Shown here: piece by piece, positions 28,120 to 36,869 of the stretch
How positions within the stretch are numbered: position 1 is the stretch's first letter
How the letters are laid out: each line of letters begins with the position of its first letter
Assembly (NCBI RefSeq): GCF_000377565.1
Contig: NZ_KB898355.1
Span: 496,001 to 560,000, forward strand
Direction of reading: 5' to 3'
Length of the DNA stretch: 64,000 bases
DNA from: Rhizobium sp. 2MFCol3.1
Lineage (GTDB): Bacteria > Pseudomonadota > Alphaproteobacteria > Rhizobiales > Rhizobiaceae
Notes under the pieces: generated by a model
Databases searched by the model: none
Told to the model about the DNA's origin: nothing
The model's input: only the letters and a program-made list of their open reading frames with translations
Made by a program: the position numbers and the translations under genes

Positions 28120-28151
28120 TATTATTGTTTGTCAAATGATTGAAACAATAA
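28120..28151. promoter_or_regulatory. Palindrome before the ferric-type ABC operon
   Basis: ATTATTGTTT-N12-AAACAATAAT, with perfect 10-bp arms, in the 109-base gap between the RpiR gene and the binding-protein gene. It is a good candidate operator for the adjacent RpiR protein; no T-run follows, so a terminator is less likely. Confidence 0.45.
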
Positions 28152-28211
28152 TCTGATATCCTGCGCGAGCATTCTTTGCCCCCATCAAATCAGTCTCGAG
28201 GATATAGAGAT

Positions 28212-29213
28212 ATGAGCAAATATATAGCCGCAGCACTGCTTGCATCCGCAGCGATCACCGTCGCCAGCACCGCGATGGCCGCCGAACACCTGGTCGTCTA
28301 TTCGGCGCTCGACACAGTCGTGCCTGCGACAAAGGCCTTCACGGAGAAGACCGGCATCGAAGTCGATCTGGTTCGCCTGTCGACCGGCGAACTTCTCGGC
28401 AAGGTCGCCGCGGAGGGCAACAATCCGAAATTCGACGTGCTTTGGGTCGAGGGTTCGGCCGTCATGAGCCGTCTGGCCGAGCAGGGCATCCTGAAGTCCG
28501 AGCAGGGTCTTGCCGACAAGGTCGATTACACCGATCTCGGCCGTCGCCTCCTGCCGCAGAACCAGGCCTATTTCCCGATCACGGTTTCTACCACGGCGAT
28601 CGCCGTCAATACCGACAAGATCGGCAATGCCGAACTGCCGAAGACCTGGACCGACCTGGAAAAGTTCGCGGGCGAGGTTGGCGCCAAGGACCCGAACCTG
28701 TCGGGTCCCGCCTTCCAGTGGCTGTCCGGCTATTTTGCCGACAAGGGCGTCGAGGCAGGCAAGGCCGAACTGCAGAAGATCCTGACCAACAAGGCCATCG
28801 CCGGCATTCCAAGCGGCGGCGCGCTCAACAAGTCGCTGATCACGGGCGATACGGCTATCGCCATCCAGCAGGATACCGCCATCTACGGCCTCATCGAGCA
28901 GAAAGAGCCGATCAGGGTCGTCTATCCGACCGATGGCGTCGTTGCCATTCCGTCGAGCATCGGCGTTGCCAAGGTTTCCAAGCACGAGGACATGGCCAAG
29001 ACCTTCATCCAGTTCCTGCTGACCAAGGAAGCCGTTGCGGCCATGTACACCAACACCGGTGGTGACAGCTACTTCGCGCCGCTGATCAATGGCGTCCAGG
29101 CCAAGGGCAATCGTACCGACAACACCGCGTCCTGGCACATTCTCGACGACAAGCAGGCCGCCGCCGGCGAAACCGAGTGGAAGCAGTGGTTCCGCGATCA
29201 GTTCGTTCCCTGA
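28212..29213 (+). CDS. ABC transporter extracellular binding protein (ferric/aminoethylphosphonate type)
   Basis: A 333-residue periplasmic protein of the family-1/6 solute-binding class (FbpA/PotD/PhnS-like). The signal peptide is KYIAAALLASAAITVASTAMA and the mature protein opens AEHLVVYSALDTVVPATKAF. The start is put at ATG 28212 (GAGGATATAGAG upstream) rather than at an earlier in-frame codon, because the signal peptide begins there. It is followed by a two-domain permease and an ATPase. Substrate is not readable; ferric iron is favoured by the FTR1-like protein at the operon end, but an organic phosphonate remains possible. Confidence 0.85.
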   Translation: MSKYIAAALLASAAITVASTAMAAEHLVVYSALDTVVPATKAFTEKTGIEVDLVRLSTGELLGKVAAEGNNPKFDVLWVEGSAVMSRLAEQGILKSEQGLADKVDYTDLGRRLLPQNQAYFPITVSTTAIAVNTDKIGNAELPKTWTDLEKFAGEVGAKDPNLSGPAFQWLSGYFADKGVEAGKAELQKILTNKAIAGIPSGGALNKSLITGDTAIAIQQDTAIYGLIEQKEPIRVVYPTDGVVAIPSSIGVAKVSKHEDMAKTFIQFLLTKEAVAAMYTNTGGDSYFAPLINGVQAKGNRTDNTASWHILDDKQAAAGETEWKQWFRDQFVP

Positions 29214-29229
29214 TCCGATCCTTCGAAGG

Positions 29230-29250
29230 GACGCGGTTTACCGCCGCGTC
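29230..29250 (+). terminator. Hairpin between binding-protein and permease genes
   Basis: GACGCGG-N7-CCGCGTC, 7-bp perfect stem in the 69-base gap. No T-run follows; likely a partial terminator or mRNA stabiliser. Confidence 0.5.
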
Positions 29251-29282
29251 TCCTCTCTCGTTTACCCAAGAGATCGCTATTC

Positions 29283-31001
29283 ATGACTGGTTCTTTGAAG
29301 ATAGGCAGACGCAATTGGACGGGCGGTGCGCCCCTCCTGTGGTTTGTCGCCTTCGTGCTGATCGGGCTGCCGCTGCTGCTGGTCCTCGCACAATCCGTGC
29401 TGCCCAAGCTGTTTGATCCCGTCGCGCCGAGTTTCGAGCTGACGTTTGATGCCATTTCGCGGCTGTTCAGCTCTCCCCGCCTGTTCCGGGGCATCGTCAA
29501 CACGGTTCTGCTGGCGCTGGTCGGCTCCATAGTGTCGACCGCGACCGGGGCCGCACTGGCGCTGCTGCTCGCTCTGACCGACATCAAGTTCCGCCGTTTG
29601 TGGCTGGCTCTGCCCTGGGTCGTTTTCGCAACGCCGGGCTATCTCAAAGGGCTGGCCTGGGTCTTGCTGATGTCGCCCGGCGGCTATCTCGTCAAGCTCG
29701 GCATCCTGACACCCGAAAGCGCCTCCGGCTTCTTCGGCCCGCCCGGACTGCTCGTGGTGCTGGCGCTGTCGCTTTTCCCGGTGCCCTATTTCGTCATCCG
29801 CTCGCGCCTGCAAGGCCTCGGCGGCGAGTTCATCGATGCCGCCCGCATGGCCTCGGCCGGTGCGTGGCCGACGGTGCGGCGCGTGATCGTGCCGATGCTC
29901 CTACCTGCCATCGCGCTGTCGGTGCTTACAGTTTTCGCGGAGATCGTCGGCGATTTCGGCATCGCCAATACCATTGCCCGGTCGATGAATTTCGGCCTTC
30001 TCGCCTACAACATCTACGCGGCGACGGCGAGCTTCCCGATCGACTTCGCCGGTGCCGGGGCACAGGCACTGCTCCTGGTCGTGCTGGTCTCCGGCTCGGT
30101 CGCCGCAACCGCACTCACCGGCGGCAACCGCGATACCCGTTTCGTCTCGGGCCGCAACCGTCAACTCGTGAAATACCGCCTCGGCGCCTGGCAACCGCTT
30201 GCCGTGATCGCCATGCTGGTCCTGTCCATCGGCGCCGCGGGCCTACCACTGTTTGCCATCGTCGTCAGGGCGTTTACCGTGTCGCTCACCGCAGCGCTGT
30301 CGCCCGACAATTTTTCGCTCAATGCGATGCGCGCAGTCTTCGATCCGTCGAGCGAGGCCGGCCAAGCCCTGCTCTGGAGCTTCGGCTACGGCTTCCTCGC
30401 GGCCGTCATCGCGGTGGTCTTCGCGACGCTTTTCGCCTATCGCATCTCGATCGCCTCGGCGACGACGCGCATCGTCTCTTCCGGCCTGGCCATGACGACC
30501 GTGGCCATCCCCGGCATCATCCTCGCATTCGGCTACATCCTCGTCTACAACCGCCTGACGGGCTTTCGCGATACCGGCCTCTACGGCTCTCGCTTCCTGC
30601 TCGTCATCGGCTATGTGGCGGCGGCGCTGCCCTATTGCCTGATCTTCCTGTGGGCAGCGCTGGATCGTCTCGGCCCGTCGCTTGGCGAAGCCTCTCGGCT
30701 GTCGGGCGCGTCGCCGATGCAGCACCTGCGTCGCGTTGTCATTCCGCTGATCCGCCGGGCGATCGTCGTCGCCTTCGGCGTGACGATGATCCGGTCGATC
30801 TTCGAGCTGCCGATGTCGCAATTCCTCATGCCGAATGCCGGACCGGCGCTACCGGCGCTGATCGTCAACGACTTCCTGCAGGACCGCGACGCCGTCGCCT
30901 GCGCGCTCGCCCTGGTCGCGCTTTGCCTTGTCGCGATTATCGCCGCCATCGGCGTGATCTTCAAGAAAACCAGCAACCTTTCCCTGGAGGCCGGAGCATG
31001 A
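29283..31001 (+). CDS. ABC transporter permease with two fused permease domains
   Basis: A 572-residue inner-membrane protein with about twelve TM segments, two BPD-type permease domains in one chain as in FbpB/PhnV-like proteins. Coupling loops appear twice: IDAARMASAGAWPTVRRVIV near residue 185 and LGEASRLSGASPMQHLRRVV near 475. The single chain therefore replaces a permease dimer. The ATG has the typical upstream region of the binding-protein operon; its stop overlaps the ATPase start in an ATGA. Confidence 0.92.
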   Translation: MTGSLKIGRRNWTGGAPLLWFVAFVLIGLPLLLVLAQSVLPKLFDPVAPSFELTFDAISRLFSSPRLFRGIVNTVLLALVGSIVSTATGAALALLLALTDIKFRRLWLALPWVVFATPGYLKGLAWVLLMSPGGYLVKLGILTPESASGFFGPPGLLVVLALSLFPVPYFVIRSRLQGLGGEFIDAARMASAGAWPTVRRVIVPMLLPAIALSVLTVFAEIVGDFGIANTIARSMNFGLLAYNIYAATASFPIDFAGAGAQALLLVVLVSGSVAATALTGGNRDTRFVSGRNRQLVKYRLGAWQPLAVIAMLVLSIGAAGLPLFAIVVRAFTVSLTAALSPDNFSLNAMRAVFDPSSEAGQALLWSFGYGFLAAVIAVVFATLFAYRISIASATTRIVSSGLAMTTVAIPGIILAFGYILVYNRLTGFRDTGLYGSRFLLVIGYVAAALPYCLIFLWAALDRLGPSLGEASRLSGASPMQHLRRVVIPLIRRAIVVAFGVTMIRSIFELPMSQFLMPNAGPALPALIVNDFLQDRDAVACALALVALCLVAIIAAIGVIFKKTSNLSLEAGA

Positions 31002-32044
31002 CCCACGCCGCGCTAGAATGCACATCCCTCACAAAGTCGCTCGGCGGCAAGATCGTCCTTAACACGCTCGACGTCTCGGTCGCGCCCGGCGAGGTCGTGG
31101 CGCTGGTCGGCGCCAGCGGCTCCGGCAAGTCGACGCTGCTGCGCTCGATAGCGGGGCTCATCCTGCCGGATGCCGGTGAAATCCGCATCCAGGGGGAAAC
31201 CGTGTGGTCTAAGAAGGCGACCGTTCCCGCCGAAGAGCGCAATGTCGGGCTCGTCTTCCAGGACTATGCGCTCTGGCCGCACATGTCGGTGCGCCAGAAC
31301 CTCAGCTTCGGCCTGGAAGTCCGGGGCCTGCAGAAGGCGGAGATCCGCAAGCGCGTCGACCATGCGCTTGAGATCACCCAACTCGGTGCCCTGGCAAACC
31401 GCCGCCCAAGTGAATTGTCGGGCGGCCAGCAGCAGCGTGTGGCGATCGCCCGCTGTCTCGCCATGCGGCCGCGCCTTCTGTTGCTGGATGAACCCTTGAG
31501 CAACCTGGATGCAGCGCTGCGCGACGACCTGCGCTCCGAAATGATGCGTCTCATCCGCGCTGAGGGCATGACGGCGGTATACGTGACCCATGACCAGGTC
31601 GAGGCCATGGCGGTCTCCGACCGGCTGGCGGTGATGGATCATGGATCGATCGTCCAGTTCGCAGCACCGCAATCGATCTACGCGGCCCCGGCCAACGCCT
31701 TCGTCGCCCGCTTCCTCGGCGGCTTCTCGCTGATCAGCGGCACGGCGAGCGATGACCGCTTCAGCGTTGCCGCCAATGGTGCAACCCTCAACCACAGCTC
31801 CGGCCGCCTGAGCGGCCAGGCGATGCTGGTCGTCCGGCCAGAGGACGGCCGGCCGGCATCGGAGTATCCCGGCAATAACCTGACCGGCGAAGTCGTGGAC
31901 AGCGCCTTCCACGGACGCTGCTGGCGCGTGCACGTCAGGGTCGGCAGCGATCTCATTCGCATCGACTGGCCAAGGAGCGAACGCCCCGGTTCAGCCCTTG
32001 CCTTCTCCCTTCCGCCGGAGTGCTGCACCGTGCTTCCGGCCTGA
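30998..32044 (+). CDS. ABC transporter ATPase (FbpC/PotA type)
   Basis: A 348-residue ATPase: Walker A GASGSGKST, signature ELSGGQQQR, Walker B LLLLDEPLSNLD, H-loop AVYVTHDQVEAMA, and a C-terminal TOBE domain (about 245-345). The start MTHAALECTSLTKSLG at 30998 is set by the ATGA overlap with the permease and a CTGGAGG ribosome-binding site. A longer open frame upstream is only permease sequence read out of frame. Energises uptake by the fused permease. Confidence 0.92.
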   Translation: MTHAALECTSLTKSLGGKIVLNTLDVSVAPGEVVALVGASGSGKSTLLRSIAGLILPDAGEIRIQGETVWSKKATVPAEERNVGLVFQDYALWPHMSVRQNLSFGLEVRGLQKAEIRKRVDHALEITQLGALANRRPSELSGGQQQRVAIARCLAMRPRLLLLDEPLSNLDAALRDDLRSEMMRLIRAEGMTAVYVTHDQVEAMAVSDRLAVMDHGSIVQFAAPQSIYAAPANAFVARFLGGFSLISGTASDDRFSVAANGATLNHSSGRLSGQAMLVVRPEDGRPASEYPGNNLTGEVVDSAFHGRCWRVHVRVGSDLIRIDWPRSERPGSALAFSLPPECCTVLPA

Positions 32045-32087
32045 AACGAACTGAAAATCCTACCATGAAACACTACGGATCACTGCT

Positions 32088-32840
32088 ATGACAACAATAA
32101 CAAGTATCGGCTCGACGATAACAGCCGCCTTCCTAGGCTCCTTCGTCGAGGTCGTCGAAGCCTTCACCATCATTCTCGCCGTCGGCGTCACGCAAAGCTG
32201 GCGCCCGGCCTTCATCGGCACCGGCCTTGCGCTCGCCGTTCTTGCCCTGCTCGTTCTGGTGTTCGGACCGCTACTCGGCCTTATTCCGATCGATGTGATG
32301 CAGTTCGTGATCGGCACGCTGCTCATCCTTTTCGGCCTGCGCTGGCTTCGCAAGGCCATCCTTCGCGCCTCAGGCTTCATCGCGCTTCACGACGAGGAAA
32401 AGGCGTTCGCGGCGGAAACCGACAGCCTGCGCCGACAGGCCATGGACAAGCGCGCCAATTGGCTCGCTGGTCTCGCAGCCTTCAAGGCCGTTCTTCTGGA
32501 AGGCGTGGAAGTCGTGTTTATCGTCATCGCCACTGGCGCGGGCCAGGGCATGATCGGCTATGCAAGCCTCGGTGCCGCCGCTGCCTGCATCCTCGTGCTG
32601 ATCATCGGCCTCTTCGTTCACAAGCCGCTGTCGACCGTTCCGGAAAACAGCCTGAAGTTCGTGGTCGGCTTGCTGCTCAGCGCCTTCGGCATCTTCTGGG
32701 TCGGCGAAGGCATCGGCACGGAATGGCCCGGCGCTGACCTCTCGCTGCTGCCGATCTTCGGCGTATTGGCCGTCTTCTCCTTCATTGCAGTCAAGATGCT
32801 GCGCCAGTATCACAATTCGCACGCGGAGCTTGCACGATGA
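32088..32840 (+). CDS. Polytopic membrane protein with paired ExxE motifs (COG4280-like)
   Basis: A 250-residue integral membrane protein with about six or seven TM segments in two related halves. Each half has an acidic motif in a helix: FVEVVEAFTIILAVG near residue 18 and LLEGVEVVFIVIATG near 135. This recalls the REGLE motif pairs of FTR1/EfeU iron permeases, but the Arg is missing in both. It looks like the uncharacterised COG4280 group. Encoded 43 bases after the ATPase and coupled (ATGA) to a tiny membrane protein. Metal permease or transporter accessory is the best guess. Confidence 0.65.
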   Translation: MTTITSIGSTITAAFLGSFVEVVEAFTIILAVGVTQSWRPAFIGTGLALAVLALLVLVFGPLLGLIPIDVMQFVIGTLLILFGLRWLRKAILRASGFIALHDEEKAFAAETDSLRRQAMDKRANWLAGLAAFKAVLLEGVEVVFIVIATGAGQGMIGYASLGAAAACILVLIIGLFVHKPLSTVPENSLKFVVGLLLSAFGIFWVGEGIGTEWPGADLSLLPIFGVLAVFSFIAVKMLRQYHNSHAELAR

Positions 32841-33061
32841 AAATTCTGAAGATTGCCTTCGATGAACTGATCGGCATGTTCATCGATGACGGCGCGCTTG
32901 CGCTCTTGTCGCTGCTTCTGATCATTGCCGTGGGCTTCGCCGCGAAGGCTGGCATTATCGGCGGCACGTTGGGCGCTGTCCTGCTGTTTGTCGGCTGCCT
33001 GCTGATCCTTGCCGAGAGCGTATCGCGCGCGGCGCGCCGCAAGTTCGCAAACAAGCAGTAA
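32837..33061 (+). CDS. Small two-helix membrane protein
   Basis: A 74-residue protein with two hydrophobic segments (ALALLSLLLIIAVGFAA and GTLGAVLLFVGCLLILAE) separated by a short glycine-rich turn and ending in a basic tail (RAARRKFANKQ). Its ATG overlaps the stop codon of the ExxE membrane protein, so the two are probably made in equal amounts and may form a complex. No family recognised. A hairpin follows 17 bases after the stop. Confidence 0.7.
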   Translation: MKILKIAFDELIGMFIDDGALALLSLLLIIAVGFAAKAGIIGGTLGAVLLFVGCLLILAESVSRAARRKFANKQ

Positions 33062-33077
33062 GACCTCTATGACGAGA

Positions 33078-33108
33078 CATGGAGCGGTCGAAATTCGACC
33101 GCTCCATG
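33078..33108. terminator. Perfect hairpin between convergent genes
   Basis: Two perfect 15-bp arms (beginning CATGGAGCGGTCGAA) around a single central base. It sits between the ABC-operon end (33061) and the DedA-PAP2 gene end (33136), so it may terminate both strands; there is no T-run. Confidence 0.55.
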
Positions 33109-33135
33109 AGATACATCCTGGTGGATGATCACCTC

Positions 33136-34590
33136 TCATATCTGACGTGCATATCGCCCGATATCGACGGAATGATTTGCATAGATGTTTCCGCCGCCGG
33201 CCACGGCGACCGCCAGAAGGGCGGCCAGCAGCAATGGCGCTGGCCGGATCTTGTCGCCGGGGCGCCCGAGGAAAAACAGGCCGACCAGCGCCAGCCACGC
33301 GAACCCGAAAAGCACGCCGCCGACGACGTCGGACAACCAGTGCGCGCCAAGATAGACGCGTGAGAACGCAATGACGAACACCAACAAAGCTGCCGCCGCG
33401 ACGACCGTGACGCGCCATGCAGGCTGTAGTCCGCGCGCGATCAGGAATGCCAAGAAGCCATAGAGCACCATGTTGACCGTGCTGTGCCCGCTCGGAAACG
33501 AGAAGGCGCTCCAGCCGGAATAGAGAAGCTCGTTTGGACGTGCGCGATGCAGGGCAACCTTGATCGCGGTATTGAGCGCCGACCCACCGGCAACGGCAAG
33601 CAACCAGAAGGCCGCGGCGCGCCAGGCGCGTGACCAGGCGAGCCACGCGAAGACGACAGCCGTGACGGCCACCACGACACGGGTGTCGCCGAGTTCGGTG
33701 ACGGCGATCATGATGGCGTCGCCGATCGGCGTCCTCAGCTCCTGAAACGCCTGGAAGATCGCCTGGTCCATGACGACGATTGGGTCCTGGGTCGCCACAT
33801 CTTCCAGGATGCCCGCAAACAGCCAGAGCGCACCGACAAGCAACGCGGCAACCAGGGCGCGGATGCGAAGCTGCGGGCGATCGGGGTCGAGAAAGCGGCT
33901 GAGCAGACGTGCCATGCGCGAGTTATCACTATCCGCCCACATGCGCAGACGCTCGATGCGGGCGGCGAGGCGAGGGGCCGCGAAGCGCACGAAAAACCGC
34001 GTGCCCGTCAAGAGAAGCCAGCCAAGGACGATCAGCAGAACCGCTACGATCGCCACCGGCTTGGCGGACGATCCAAGCGCGCCAAACGATGCGCCGACCA
34101 GGACGCCCGGCAGGATATGCGACGGAGCCCAGACGACGGCGGAGAGGATATTCACGAGATAGAAGCGCCGAACCGGCATTGCGAGCATGCCGGCGAGCAG
34201 CGGAACGAAGGCGCGGATGCCCGGCGCAAAGCGCGCGATGAAGACACTCTTGTCGCCATGTCGTTCGAAGAACGCCTCGCTACGCGCGATCACCGCCGGA
34301 TACCGGCTGATCGGCCACAGCGAAAGGATATGACGGTGATATCGATGGCCAAGCCAGAAGGCGATGCCATCGCCTGCGATCGCGCCGGCTATTGCCGCGG
34401 CCAATAGTGGCCATAGCGCAAGCACGCCGCTGGGCACCAGGGCGCTCAAGGCAACGATGATCGCCGTGCCCGGAATGACGGCGCCAATGACCGGGACGGA
34501 TTCGGAAAGAGCGAGGAGGAAGACCGCTCCGTAAGCGAGGTGCGGTTGCGCGCTGAGAAACTGCACGAATGATGCGACAAACGATGCCAT
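33136..34590 (-). CDS. DedA-PAP2 fusion membrane protein
   Basis: A 484-residue membrane protein. Residues 1-200 form a DedA/SNARE-associated domain (GAVIPGTAIIVALSAL, then FFERHGDKSVFIARFAPGIR and PLLAGMLAMPVRRFYLVN). Residues about 265-455 form a PAP2 phosphatase with all three motifs: KVALHRARP, FPSGHST and SRVYLGAHWLSD. DedA proteins move undecaprenyl phosphate or other lipids across the membrane and PAP2 enzymes dephosphorylate lipid pyrophosphates, so one chain could couple lipid-carrier flipping and dephosphorylation (inference). The next PAP2 gene lies 15 bases upstream on the same strand. Confidence 0.9.
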   Translation of the reverse strand: MASFVASFVQFLSAQPHLAYGAVFLLALSESVPVIGAVIPGTAIIVALSALVPSGVLALWPLLAAAIAGAIAGDGIAFWLGHRYHRHILSLWPISRYPAVIARSEAFFERHGDKSVFIARFAPGIRAFVPLLAGMLAMPVRRFYLVNILSAVVWAPSHILPGVLVGASFGALGSSAKPVAIVAVLLIVLGWLLLTGTRFFVRFAAPRLAARIERLRMWADSDNSRMARLLSRFLDPDRPQLRIRALVAALLVGALWLFAGILEDVATQDPIVVMDQAIFQAFQELRTPIGDAIMIAVTELGDTRVVVAVTAVVFAWLAWSRAWRAAAFWLLAVAGGSALNTAIKVALHRARPNELLYSGWSAFSFPSGHSTVNMVLYGFLAFLIARGLQPAWRVTVVAAAALLVFVIAFSRVYLGAHWLSDVVGGVLFGFAWLALVGLFFLGRPGDKIRPAPLLLAALLAVAVAGGGNIYANHSVDIGRYARQI

Positions 34591-34605
34591 CTTGTATCCG
34601 CCGGT

Positions 34606-35157
34606 CTACAGAATGCCGGTGATGAGACGGTCGGCGCGCGAGCCCTCGCGGTAGACCGCTGCGACCAGCAGGCTCGCCGCAATCCCGACCACCGCGCCGC
34701 CGATCGTATCGCTGAAGTAATGCGTGCCGACATAGATGCGCGAGAAGCAGACCAGAACCGCGACCACGAGGAACGCCAATCCCGAGCGGAGTGATTTGTG
34801 CAGCAGGAAGGTCGCGGCGATCGCGAATGCGGCGGTGGAGTGGTCGGAGGGGAAGGAGAAATCGACGGTCGGCGCGATCAGCAGGTGCGTGACTCCGGCT
34901 TCATAGGGACGGGCGCGCTGGATGAAAAGCAGGATGATCTGGTTGATGCCAAGGCCGAGGAGAAAGGCGCAGCCGGCGGAGACGAGCACATGCCGCGTTC
35001 GCATCCGATCCTTATGTCGCCACCATTGCAGGGCGACGGCGGCCACCATCAGCGGCACGCCGAAAGAGGTCAGCGCAAGCATGATCATATCGAGGGTCGC
35101 GCTTCGGCCTGCCAGGCTGTTGATCGCCTGCGTCAGAGCTGCATCCATGTCGTACAA
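34606..35157 (-). CDS. PAP2-family membrane phosphatase (undecaprenyl-diphosphatase-like)
   Basis: A 183-residue protein with about five TM segments and PAP2 motifs RARP, FPSDHST and SRIYVGTHYFSD, similar to BcrC-type enzymes. The Lys that normally opens motif 1 (K-x6-RP) reads as a hydrophobic residue here (LLFIQRARP), while the fused neighbour keeps it, so activity may differ. A TTG start at 35157 has AGGAG nine bases upstream; an ATG three codons later is the alternative. Likely co-transcribed with the DedA-PAP2 gene. Confidence 0.85.
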   Translation of the reverse strand: MYDMDAALTQAINSLAGRSATLDMIMLALTSFGVPLMVAAVALQWWRHKDRMRTRHVLVSAGCAFLLGLGINQIILLFIQRARPYEAGVTHLLIAPTVDFSFPSDHSTAAFAIAATFLLHKSLRSGLAFLVVAVLVCFSRIYVGTHYFSDTIGGAVVGIAASLLVAAVYREGSRADRLITGIL

Positions 35158-35387
35158 CGGTCCGGGCTCCTGCTAAATGCGCTTGAGCCCCCGCAAGCTG
35201 CATCTCATTTGTCGATGCTCCCGGATTGCCGATGCCGCCCGTGCACATCGGCATGCGAACCATGAAAAGCTGACGGTGGCCTGAACTTGGTGAGGCGGCC
35301 GGTAGCCCGGCTCATGGTGGCGCGAACGAGAGACCGGATACACGCACTTGGACGAAGGCTCGCGTCGGCGCACTCGCGATCGCTGAT

Positions 35388-36869
35388 TTAGCCGGCAACC
35401 CGCTCAAGTTCGGCGGGATGCGTTGCCGCCATCTCGCGCGCGGCGAGTGCCGATCCGACGGCGATCAGCACCGGCTGATCGTAACCGATGATGGCAATGC
35501 CCTCGTGGAGCTCATCGAGCGAACCGCGCCAGTCACGCTGCGTGGCCCGGGTGACGTCGCTCATGACGATGACGGGCGTCGACGGCGTAAGCCCTTCGGC
35601 GATCAACTGCTCGGCAATCAGCGCCGCCATCCTGCCGCCCATGTAAAAGACGGTGGTGGTACGCGGATCGGCGGCGCTTGCCCAGTTCACATCCTCGGGC
35701 AGGCCGCCGTGGCGGGAGTGGCCGGTGATGAAGCGCACCGATTGCGCGTGGTCGCGATGGGTGAGCGAAATGCCGAGACGGGACGCCATCGCGCTCGCCG
35801 CCGTGATGCCGGGGACGACATCGACGGGGATACCCTTGCGGTCCAGATGCGCGATTTCCTCGCCGGCGCGGCCGAAGATCATCGGATCGCCGGATTTCAG
35901 CCGAACGACGCGCTTACCCGCCTTGGCGAGTTTGACCATCATGTCGTTGATATCTTCCTGGCGGCAGCTTGTGCGACCGCCGCGCTTACCGACGAGCATC
36001 CGCTTGGCTTCCCGGCGGGCAAGCTCGAGCACCTCAGTGGAGACCAGATCATCGAACAAGATCACGTCGGCTGCCTGCAAAGCGCGCACGGCCTTCAGCG
36101 TCAACAGCTCCGCGTCGCCGGGGCCGGCGCCGACAAGCGTTACCCGGCCTTGAGATGTGTGGGCGGGCGCTCCGCGAAGCCTCTCGGCTTCCTCGATAAG
36201 CAGCCCGCCAACGCCCTCCTCCGGCGTATCCGAACTCGAAAGGGCGCGATCGACGAATGTCTCCCAGAAGGCGCGGCGCAAGGGGCCCGGCGCCAACCGT
36301 TCGTTGACCTTGTCTCGCAAAGCCTGCGCCAATCCCGCCCACCCCTTCAGCGCCTGCGGCAGGAGGGTTTCGATCCGCCGGCGGATCGCCTGGGCGAGGA
36401 TGGGGGCGGCGCCATCGGTCGAAATGGCGACGACGACGGGCGAGCGGTTGACGATCGAACCGAACTGAAACTGGCAATAGTCAGGCTTGTCGATGACGTT
36501 GACGGAGACACCCACCGCGCGGGCGGCGTTAAAGAAGCGCTTGGCTTCGTCGCTATTTTCGCAATCGCCGATCGCCAGCGCGGCATGTTCGAGGTCCGCT
36601 GCTCGCCATTCCCGCGGATGGTGGCGAATGTCTGCGGACGGATGCTCCGGCTTACGGGCGACAAGCGCAGCGCAGCTCTCGCTGAGGTCTTCGGCGAATA
36701 TCTCGACATGAGCGCCGCAGGCTGCGAGCAACTCGGCCTTCCACGCTGCCGCATCCGTGCCGCCCGCGATAACGACGCGCTTACCTTCCAGCGCCCAGAA
36801 GACCGGGAGCTTGGAGAGCGGCTCCATCCGGGCCGGGCTGTCATTCCGCTGCTGCTGCAAGACATCCAT
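35388..36869 (-). CDS. cysG: Siroheme synthase CysG
   Basis: A 493-residue fused enzyme making siroheme from uroporphyrinogen III. The N-terminal Rossmann precorrin-2 dehydrogenase/ferrochelatase part opens GKRVVIAGGTDAAAWKAELL. The C-terminal SAM uroporphyrinogen methyltransferase (from about residue 225) has VTLVGAGPGDAELLTLKAV, VRLKSGDPMIFGRAGEE and VPGITAASA. It supplies the siroheme of NirB, encoded in the same operon. Start is at ATG 36869, so it overlaps the end of nasA by 29 bases; the longer open frame is nasA out of frame. Confidence 0.94.
   Translation of the reverse strand: MDVLQQQRNDSPARMEPLSKLPVFWALEGKRVVIAGGTDAAAWKAELLAACGAHVEIFAEDLSESCAALVARKPEHPSADIRHHPREWRAADLEHAALAIGDCENSDEAKRFFNAARAVGVSVNVIDKPDYCQFQFGSIVNRSPVVVAISTDGAAPILAQAIRRRIETLLPQALKGWAGLAQALRDKVNERLAPGPLRRAFWETFVDRALSSSDTPEEGVGGLLIEEAERLRGAPAHTSQGRVTLVGAGPGDAELLTLKAVRALQAADVILFDDLVSTEVLELARREAKRMLVGKRGGRTSCRQEDINDMMVKLAKAGKRVVRLKSGDPMIFGRAGEEIAHLDRKGIPVDVVPGITAASAMASRLGISLTHRDHAQSVRFITGHSRHGGLPEDVNWASAADPRTTTVFYMGGRMAALIAEQLIAEGLTPSTPVIVMSDVTRATQRDWRGSLDELHEGIAIIGYDQPVLIAVGSALAAREMAATHPAELERVAG

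Noticed and set aside
29600..30997. Long N-terminal extension of the ferric-type ATPase frame
   Set aside because: It is the permease gene read in another frame; the ATPase begins at 30998 with an ATGA overlap and a good ribosome-binding site.
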